A stretch of 64,000 nt of DNA from the NCBI GenBank assembly GCA_026745465.1, contig JACYXH010000479.1:3916011-3980010 (forward strand), read 5' to 3'. Shown piece by piece: positions 36,418 to 64,000 of the stretch (the stretch's first letter is position 1; every line of letters begins with the position of its first letter). The notes beneath the pieces are model-generated. The model was given only the letters and a program-made list of their open reading frames with translations, had not been told where the DNA came from and made no database searches. Made by a program: the position numbers and the translations under genes. The stretch comes from Lota lota (lineage: Eukaryota; Chordata; Actinopteri; Gadiformes; Lotidae).

Positions 36418-37034
36418 GGTCCGCATGGGACTTGCCCTTTCCTCCATGTCCTTCCTCAAGCAACACTCCTCCTATAGTCTCCTCTTTCCTCCTGCTCCAC
36501 CGCAAATGAAAAGTAGTCAGCAAGGAAGGAGTAGCGAGTGGACGAGTGAAGACGGAGAGAGGAGGGGAGGGAGAGGAAGCGGGAGGAGAGATGTGGTCAC
36601 AACTTTCCCAGAGGCTCCCACAAGCGTCAGTTTGTGTTATAAATCATTCAGGGACACTCGCAGGGCAGCACAATACATTTTTATCCCACCCCACCCTTCC
36701 CCTCGCCATCTCCTCTTTTATTATTGAAAGCGGTTCCCCTCAACACCCAATCTGCCACTTGGCTCGATGAGAAAGAGGGACGGGGGATGAAAGTAATGAA
36801 AACGGAAGGACCTCAAATGGATACCGTGGCAGAGGGGAAATGAGGGGTAGTGGCGCGGCACTAAACCAGGAAGTAATCAGCTCATGCAGAGGTCACATGG
36901 TTTCCTACATGTTTTAAATTGTGTGTGTGTGTACATGTGTTGTTACCTCCCCACCTGCTTTTCAAGTGGTGCAGGGCCCAGTCGCCGCCAGCGTTCCACT
37001 GTCACAACAATTTGCTCAGAGTTGACATGGGTTT

Positions 37035-37144
<110 letters not shown>

Positions 37145-38270
37145 AAGAGACCAAATGAGAGAAAGAAACGTGTGTGTGTATAATTGCCTGCATGTTCAGG
37201 AGAAGAAAAACTGTGAGGTGAGAGAGGTGTAATGGGCCACTCACTGGGAGAGGTTGTACAGTTTGTACAATTATTTGAGTATTCTTGTATACAAAGAGGA
37301 AAACAATTTGACTTATTTTTGGACAAGGAAAGCGTTCCATAGAGTAACTTGTAAATGATTCCTAGTTAAGGATGTCATTTATTTAACATCAGACATATTT
37401 TGTATATATCTTAGACACTATACACTAAGGAACTACACATAAGGGATCATAAGACAGACTAAACATGTGGTTAAGGCAGACTCCTGGTATCAGGTTTTGG
37501 TACGTTCTGTGACACAGTCTGGGATGTTTTGGGTCGATCCATGTGGAACCTGGACAGGGGTATGCATGTGTGCCTGGATTTGTTTAGTGCTGCTGGTATG
37601 TCAGTCTTGGCATCGGAGTCACTACCTTCAGCATGGATAAAATAGATGTAGCAGATTTATATAGTGTTTGGAGTTGCTAACCTTTATGGTTGATCCGAAA
37701 TAATCTGTTTGATTTATGAATTTATAGCTTTTCTCCTTTTGTATCAAGTTGTTTCGTCATATTTTGTGCGTGCATGCGTGCGTGCCTCTATGAGCTAGCC
37801 TGGACTTTACCTATGTCTCCCAATTGAATCACATTACTATGTGGAAGTTATAGTTTATTGCCCATTGACGAGAATCACCACTATCACATTAAGGGCATTT
37901 TTATGGGACTTGAAATCAGCATCTAACCCACTGACAGACGATAGAATACGCAGCATGCTATTAATGAGGATGACCTATTTAACACAGCAGCCCTGTAGTA
38001 CACACACGTGCACACACACATATGCCATACACTGACATGCTCAGGCTGACATACTCATCCTTTCTCAAATGTGCTAGCTTAATGTGAGAATATCTTTTTC
38101 CATAGTTTGGCCTTTGATAGGGAAAGGCTTTATGAAATTGCAAGGATGTTTTGGCGGGATCGCAGGCTTGAATCCTTTGAGCAAGAGAAACATGCGTACA
38201 CACACGCACGGTAACACATACACCACACACAGCAATCCCAGCCTCAGAGCCTAATCTTCCTCTCTCGCCT

Positions 38271-38416
<146 letters not shown>

Positions 38417-38592
38417 GTAACATCTCTGTCTTTCTGTCTATCTGTCTGTGTAACATCCTAGCAGTAGTGTGGACTAGATTATTACATCATTTCTCTCTCT
38501 TGTATACCGATATAGTTCTTCACAGTTCTTTGTGACTCACTCTAGCAGGATTCAGATATATATATTTTTTAATGTCTGATTAAAGCTGAAGG

Positions 38593-38954
38593 TAGGCTTG
38601 GGCGGTATCTATTTTTTCATACCTTAATACCTTCCTGACATTTCACCGAGGTATACGGTATATGATGGTATGTGTAAAAATAAAAAAAATATATATATAT
38701 TAAATAATAAAAAAAACTAAAGCAAAGCTACTGGTGATAGAAGTCATTGTAGCATGTATGACATTGTCTAGCCTACAGTGCTGTGTATAATATGCAATTC
38801 GACAAATCTTGCTCGGTTTAAATATGTATGACCTATATAATTATGAATAGATAGGGGGGGGGGTGCGTTTGTATTTTTGACGATATTTAACATCATACCT
38901 TCGGTATTTATAAATACCTTGTTATACCGTCATACTGTGATACCGCCCAAGCCC
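38593..38954. mobile_element. hAT-like MITE, GGCTTGGGCGGTAT ends
   Basis: The left end TAGGCTTGGGCGGTATC and inverted right end GGGCTTGGGCGGTATC enclose about 360 AT-rich non-coding bases. AGCTGAAGG occurs on both sides (38584-38592 and 38955-38963), giving an 8-9 bp target duplication. GGTATACGGTAT-type subterminal motifs recur inside. It has no coding capacity. Confidence 0.88.
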
Positions 38955-39056
38955 AGCTGAAGGTTCTAAACAGTGTGTGACTCCCAATGTCTTCCTAATT
39001 CATGTTCCTGCCTAAAGCTGGGAGAGGAGGGGGGGAGCTGGTGTAAGCTTCTAATG

Positions 39057-39173
<117 letters not shown>

Positions 39174-39349
39174 GGTTTCCAGAGAGCAGAGTGAGAGAAG
39201 GAGAACTGTCCGAGCTATCGGACTGTAACAAGTTGCCGTCAGCGCACGACTTATGTGTGCATGTGTAGAAATGCTTCTGTGTGAGTCATCACGTTCGTGG
39301 CTGGGCTATCTGAACAAATCCACCATCCTCTAGCCTCACTCTTCCCTCT

Positions 39350-39623
39350 CTGTCTCTCTTTCGGGTATATCTCAGTTTCTGTCTCCGTCTCTCTTTCTGG
39401 TCTCTCTCAGTCTCTGTCTCTCTTTCTGGTCTCTCTCAGTTTCTGTCTCTGTCTCTGGTCTCTCAGTTTTTTTCTCTATCTCTCTTTCTGGTCCCTCTCT
39501 GTCTCTGTTTTTGATCCTCTGTCTGACTATGAAATCAGATTTTTTTTAATTCAAGAAAAGTCTCGATGGGTCTTATCGTGTGGGCCCCCCACCACCACCA
39601 CCACCACCACCACCACCACCACC
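39350..39623 (+). repeat. TCTCTTTCTGGTC repeats and a (CCA)n tract
   Basis: Pyrimidine-rich TCTCTCTTTCTGGTCTCTC copies (39350-39520), then about 13 CCA trinucleotides (39584-39623). Confidence 0.85.
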
Positions 39624-39713
39624 GCTAGTTTGATGAATGTAATATTCACAAGCCTTATGGGTTTTCTCCGACCAGGACACGTGGACATTAATTAGTGATG
39701 GAAGCACAGCCAG

Positions 39714-40926
39714 TATGGCAAGCCCTTTTAACATTTACTCAGTAGCGGTAATATCAATTTTGACTAGTAGCGATTCTAATTAAAGATATCTGCAATTCAT
39801 TTCTCACTAGTCAAAATGTTCATTCTTCATATCAATAATTAATTTCTTACTAGTGTAAATGTCAATTGTAGATATCTGTAACTTAATTACAACTAGTCAA
39901 CTTTTACCATTGACTTCCATTCAAACTCAATTACAGATATCTATAATTCAATTTTGACTAGTTACAATTCCAAGTCGTCATATCCATAATGTAATTTTGA
40001 CTAGTTGCAATTCTAATTAATGATATCTACAACTCAATTCTCACAAGTCAAAATGTTAATTCTTGATATCAACAATTCAATTCTCCCTAGTGGAAATATC
40101 AATTGTAGATATCTACAATTGTTCTTGCATTACACATATCATTAATTGAATTCTAGGGATAAAAAAAATGATTCTGACTAGTCAAAATTTAATTATTGAT
40201 ATGTCGGCATGGAATTGTAACTAGTAAGAATGTAATTTCAGATATCAAGAATTGCATTTCAGATATCTAAAATGGCATTGCAGATATCTGAAATACAATT
40301 GTAACTAGTGAAAACTATATTCATATTAATAACAATTATATTTGAGATATCTACAATTCCTTTTATAACTAGTCAGAATTGAATTTTAGATATCAAAAAA
40401 GGAATTTCGATTAGTCAAAATGTAATTGTAGATATCTTCAATGACGTACATACATATCCGAAACGAATATGGTAATTAGGCGACATATCCGAAACTAATA
40501 TGGTAATTAAACGTCGACCAATGGCTTTGGTATAAAATTGTATTTTAATAATATGACGCCCACATATCCGAAATGGTTTGTTGATATCTGAAATGGGTAA
40601 TTACATTTCCACTAGTTACAATCCTTTTTCAACATGTGGAAATTCAATTGTAGATATCTGTAATCGTTATTGTTACTAGTGAAAAAGGAATTACTGATAT
40701 CTATAATTAAATTAAAGATATCTGTAAATCAGTTTCGACTAGTCTAAATGTAATTTCTACATGTGAAAATATTTTTGTAACATGTCAAAATTGTTTTACA
40801 GATATCTTAAATTAACATTTTAACTAGTCAAAACAACATTTTGACATGTCGAAATGTCATTTCCACTAGTGAAAACTAAATCGCTACTAGTCAGCCCAAC
40901 TGATTAAATGTTAAAAGGGCTTGCAT
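39714..40926. mobile_element. 1.2-kb non-autonomous transposon filled with ACTAGT/GATATC palindromes
   Basis: The ends are inverted: left TATGGCAAGCCCTTTTAACA TTTACTCAGT; right, read from outside, ATGCAAGCCCTTTTAACATT TAATCAGT. The 8-bp repeat ACAGCCAG flanks it (39706-39713 and 40927-40934), which suggests hAT-like insertion, although the end/duplication boundary is ambiguous by a few bases. Inside, ACTAGT (about 16 exact copies) and GATATC (about as many) recur at short spacing, with a few ACATGT, joined by AATTG/CAAAAT linkers. It has no coding frame. Confidence 0.88.
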
Positions 40927-41069
40927 ACAGCCAGGGAAGAAGTGTGATATGTGCTCATGAAAACCGTGGACTTATCAACGTATCCCATAGGATCTGTTAT
41001 AACAGATCCCTCACCATAACACCCTCCTTTTGGTTCATGGCAACACATGTTGGTTCACATTTTTATACC

Positions 41070-41072
<3 letters not shown>

Positions 41073-41166
<94 letters not shown>
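41073..41166. repeat. (CA)n microsatellite
   Basis: About 47 uninterrupted CA units. Confidence 0.98.
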
Positions 41167-41168
<2 letters not shown>

Positions 41169-41369
41169 TGCTGTGATCTTTGCGTAGCTCCAGCCTTACA
41201 ACCTGTTGATGCCACATTGCATCACCTCACACATCAGAGAGGGGCTTTAGAGCAGGACGCCACGAGTCCCCAAAGGAAACATGTGACTGTTCGTTTGCTC
41301 CATTTTTATCTACATCTCTCACTCATCCAGCTCTTCCATGTGCTTTGAAAGGCATTCCGAATGCAGCAC

Positions 41370-41499
<130 letters not shown>

Positions 41500-43359
41500 T
41501 TTATATCTATATCCTTCACTCTCGTATAACTAGTCCTTCCCCTCTGTCTTCCTCTAGTCTATTAAATCATTGTGTCTCTGTTGAACATTACGTATTCATG
41601 TGTTCATCTCGACTATGATGGGTTTTTAATGTGTATGTGTACTGGGGGCCTCATTCCTCGACATTCACCTCTCCTTTCTTGGATTTTAGCACATCGGGAG
41701 AGCTAGACAGACAAGCTGATGCAATCAGATATACAGTGGGACAAACAAACTGTTCGAACACGCACATACACAGAATATTTTGGTTTTTCATTCTTATTGG
41801 GTCCAGTATATCATGGGAGTAGTTGTCTGTTTTTAGTGTTTACCCCATTAAAATATTTTTATCTCTTGATATTTGTGATGAAAGAGGCCTCTTGTACTAT
41901 CCACTATCCAACTCTGGGCCGTATCAGTACCCCAACACAAGGCTGATGGAACGCCCTTGATGTGATCAAATGCGAATGAACCTAAAACATTTTTATTGAA
42001 CCGAGGGTGCATTCCAGCTGCAGGCCTATGTGTACATGCGCTTGGCAATTCTTTACTATACTATAGTTGTGAAACATCACACCCTTTTCTTGGCACCTAC
42101 TTGCAAACAAGATTTGTTGATGTCTGCCTGGAGCAGGATAGGCGTATGGAAGCTAAACACATTGCATGTGTGATTTTTATAAATATGTCAATGGGTATAC
42201 AAGGCAACCTTGTCTCATTTTAACATGTCTTATTGCACTTTTGTATTCAAGCCTTATGAGAAAGGAAGTAATTAAATTTTAGATTTTGGTTTGTAGTGAC
42301 TGTAACGCCTTTTTTGGAGCATCCTGTTCTGGTCTGTCTTCACAATCGGAGTACCTTGTGTGTCTACGTTCACCTCGTATTCTTGTTGAAGTGTCCTAAA
42401 TGAAGTTAACACATCAAGGATCTGGTGGGCAATTTTGAATAAAACAAAACCATGCTTGAGGAAAGACAACAATTTAAGACTTGATTTAGTCTCCACCAGC
42501 TCTGTTTAAAACCTGCCATGTGTTTCTGTTTTAAAACTCCCCTCTTTGTTGCTTCTTGATATTAAGTGTAAATGTAGGCAATCATCATTTTAAATGCTGT
42601 AATAGTTCCGATAGTTGAAAATGAAGTTTGCAAGACCAAAATGATGGCATCCGAGAGACCTGTACTTGGACCCGGCCACATCGCTGCCGGGGCGTCGCCC
42701 CTAACGGCTTGTTCTGCTCAGTCCCAGGAATGATTCACCAGGGGAAGAAATTCCTAGCGAGCAGCAGTACTCTGAAAGTTACTAAAAGAGTGGAGAGAGG
42801 AACAAGTCATTGTGCGCCTCCAGCCAGTCGAACACCTTGCCTGCTTCTGGGTCACTTCCTCTTCAATCAGGGGTGTTTGGACTGCGTTTCAGCGGTGGAT
42901 GGCTCCTGGTGCCGCTGCACAGGTCTCCTTGTTCTGTTCTGCTGTTGTGTATGCAGGACGGGGGAGGTTGTGTTTGAGGTCTGCATGATGGCTGGGTTTG
43001 CTGTAAGAGCAGGGGGCTCAGGATGATGCTGATGGTTAGTGTCTGAGCCTGTGTGGCCATGTATCTTACTGTCTCAGCCTATACGTCAGCCCGCCTTGCA
43101 TGGGGCTGGCCTGTGTGCACGGTTGCTTCATGGTTGAGAAGGGGACAGGAAGTGTGTGTGTGTGTGTGTGTGTGTTCTGTCAGCGGTAAGGCATAACCCT
43201 AGCAGTGTATGCCGGCTGGCTGTGTTCAAGCTGGATTGCCTGTCTGTGGCCCATTGGGGTTTTGTGTGTGTGTGTGTTATGGTCACTTTGTGTGTTTGTG
43301 TGTGTGCATGCATGATTGTGCAACTGCATATGTGAAAAGGATGCACGAGTGACTCAGCT

Positions 43360-43409
43360 TTAGTGTGTGGTGTGGTGTGGTGTGGTGGTGTGGTGTGGTG
43401 TGGTGTGGA
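43360..43409 (+). repeat. (GTGTG)n tract
   Basis: About nine GTGTG/GGTGT pentamers next to a short CTGCTGACAACATG...GTTGTCAGCAG inverted repeat (43409-43438). Confidence 0.85.
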
Positions 43410-43606
43410 CTGCTGACAACATGCTGTTGTCAGCAGTCTAGTTTTGTTGTCTTGTTGAAACAACAAAGCAGACGGTGACATGATGACAGTAGACACTAGG
43501 CCTAGATATACATTATCTAGAAAGGCCCAAGTATCTGACTCGGTATGTCAAATAATAATAATAATAGTATATATACTCATATTGAATGTCTGCACAATAT
43601 ATAACA

Positions 43607-43745
43607 ATGCATTTATTTACCTGACGCTTTTGTCCAAAGCGACTTTAAATAAGTGCATGAAGATACAACTCAGAAATCAGGAAAGGGTCATGCGAGTTCA
43701 TACAATTCCTCAAATAAGCAAACTACTTAAAGTGCTACATTTTAG
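43607..43745 (+). repeat. Interspersed repeat with GACGCTTTTGTCCAAAGCGAC motif, copy 2
   Basis: Shares the core and the TAAGTGC...GAAGATA order with the 8.7-kb copy. It ends about 140 bp before taok3 exon 2. Confidence 0.7.
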
Positions 43746-43879
43746 AAAGAAGAGAAGAGAATGTATTTATCTACTTTTGTATAGGTATTATGTTTGTGTA
43801 CAGTTTAATGCTTGTACGTGTGTGACCCCTGTGTATATTCTCTGAATGTGTGAGTGATGGTCCTTCTCTCTCCTCACAG

Positions 43880-62440
<18,561 letters not shown>

Positions 62441-62451
62441 CATGACCTGAC

Positions 62452-63055
62452 TTGGCGCTTTGTTTGAGGCAAGTGACTGGGATTAGGAGAAGCTATTACA
62501 GTAAGGGTATTGATTCAGCAGCAGATTACGGCTCTAGTCCACCTATCCCCCCCCCCCCCCCCCCGTCATGTTACCAGCCCCCTCCCCTCCCAGCCTCCCC
62601 CATCCCCCACGGTGCGGACTCCTTCTCAATGAGGTATTCATGTGACCCACCTGCTGCCCGCCTCTCAGCGCTGGCGCCACTGAAGAGCGTCTCTGTGCTC
62701 CCGTTGGCCCACAGACCCAACAGCCTCATTCACAGTTCACACGCCTGCCTCTGCCGCCACCACTGCCCGGGGTGTGCACCGGTTAGGGTGCCGTTGGGCT
62801 GGGAGAGAGAGGGGGGCGGGGGGGGGGGGGGGGGGGGGGGATCCTTGTATGACGGTGGGGGTGGGGGTCTTGGGTGGCATCAGAGCTCAGACTGGGGTCT
62901 GACGGGCATAGGATGCACCACACAGCCTCTGGATGCTGGCGCGCTGGGCTAACGTTGCCATCATGTTTGGCTTAAAGAGCTCGGGGGGGAGTTATGAGAA
63001 GATGAGGAGCGAGTATTACCTGGATGTGGAGAACCCGTTCTGCGCCCAGGTCGGT
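62452..63055 (+). other. GC-rich, coding-like block of unknown identity
   Basis: An open frame of 166 codons (62452-62952) reads RRSYYSKGIDSAADYGSSPP, a proline run over a poly-C, SMRYSCDPPAARLSALAPLK and CLCRHHCPGCAPVRVPLGWE, then a glycine run over poly-G. An overlapping frame gives SSGGSYEKMRSEYYLDVENP FCAQ before a GTCGGT donor-like site. The homopolymers (62549-62565, 62815-62841) may carry sequencing length errors. I do not recognise a family. It could be an exon of a nested gene, a lineage-specific exon, or chance in GC-rich DNA. Confidence 0.25.
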
Positions 63056-63059
63056 GTGA

Positions 63060-63287
63060 GGGCACCTTCGCCCCCCTTTTGTTTGTTTGTTTGTTTGTTT
63101 GTTTTGGGGGAAAGCTTTGGATTGACAGCTCAACTGTTTAGCTCGACGCCGCTGTGGAGGGATTGATATGAAACCGGTCTTAGAAGGAATGGAAGCCTAT
63201 CACATGTTTCAGTTTGAGTTATTAATTTCCTTTTAGTTTATTTGTTCATTGTTTATGTGTTGTCGCATAGAACCTGCCACTCATTGC

Positions 63288-63331
<44 letters not shown>

Positions 63332-64000
63332 CGATATCTATGGTTGCTGTGTGTGTTAGTGAAATGAAAAGGCTTTTGTTGGAATCCATAATGAGTTGAA
63401 TTTCCCAGGATTTTGTTCACGGCACCTGTATCAAACATAAATTGTATAGTTTAAGGCAACATAACTAAATTGTCAGTTAACCTGTCGTCCTTTACAACGT
63501 TGTTTCTGGAGAACCATCGTAGGGAGGGTAGAGCCGGGTCTAGTTTGTCTTCATCTCACACCTCTTCAGTCTGAAGCGGTTAACCCATGATGAGGTTGGG
63601 CATTGGGAATATAGCCACAGGAATTCAGCAGTTTTAACTCATAAAATGTGTTTTTAGGTTTAGAAATGAAGAAAGCTATTGGGGTTTGGATTCATTCATT
63701 GATTGCTTTTAGATTGTCAAACAAAGCTTTGACCTGATTGGACGCGCTTTGAGAGGTCTGCGCCAAGCAGGTCAAAGTTAAAATTTTTTAAACTTTTAAG
63801 CGCAGCACCAAGATGGATAACCAGAAGCCCGGGGTAGCGCCAACGCTAGGTTGGGCTTCAATGCTCAACTCCACAGGAATACAAGGTTAACGCTAGCAAC
63901 GCCGACGCTGAACACTCATGAGTTAACCGCTTAATCAAGGTGTGTGTGCTCCATTATTAACCCTTTACGTCCAAACCCCTGGTTCTCCACCCCCACCGCC
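63060..64000. other. Right edge, no gene seen
   Basis: A (TTTG)n tract (63077-63104), a (GT)n tract (63289-63326) and unique sequence. Confidence 0.5.

Overview
The window is a piece of a teleost fish nuclear chromosome. The evidence is spliced vertebrate genes, very long (CA)n, (GA)n and (CTGT)n microsatellites, many minisatellites, fish-type DNA transposons, and the conserved SUDS3/TAOK3 gene pair. The microsatellite load is very high, but the species cannot be fixed from the sequence.

Two protein-coding genes stand head to head. On the minus strand, suds3 (SDS3, a subunit of the SIN3-HDAC corepressor) is complete. Twelve coding exons run from the ATG at 15706 down to the stop at 8309, giving 318 residues with every splice phase in register. 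Its gene structure is unusual: one U12-type AT-AC intron, two GC-AG introns and two micro-exons of 20 and 22 nt. On the plus strand, taok3 (a TAO-family Ste20-like kinase) has a probable untranslated first exon near 17.8-18.0 kb and a roughly 26-kb first intron. Its coding start lies at 43988-43993, and eleven further coding exons reach 59899. They encode the whole kinase domain and the acidic/serine-rich linker, 442 residues in all. The coiled-coil half of the protein lies beyond the right edge. The divergent arrangement matches what I know of the mammalian locus.

Layout: 1-8.2 kb is intergenic and repeat-rich, with a GAGCCCTGATA-type minisatellite and a mirrored pair of CT/GA minisatellites. 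8.3-15.7 kb is suds3. 15.7-17.8 kb is the shared upstream region. 18-43.9 kb is taok3 intron 1, which holds most of the mobile DNA: a hAT element nested in an older terminal-inverted-repeat element (28.1-30.1 kb), a SINE-like repeat (31.9 kb), a small hAT-like MITE (38.6 kb) and a 1.2-kb element built of alternating palindromes (39.7-40.9 kb). 43.9-64 kb is the exon-rich part of taok3, with tandem repeats pressed close to several splice sites. No rRNA, tRNA, CRISPR array or prokaryotic feature was seen.

The points most worth a second look are the odd splice sites of suds3, a tandem duplication that copies a taok3 splice donor into the following intron, upstream ORFs before the taok3 start, the palindrome-filled 1.2-kb transposon, two perfect hairpins (36.4 and 58.7 kb), and a GC-rich coding-like block at 62.4-63.1 kb that I could not identify.
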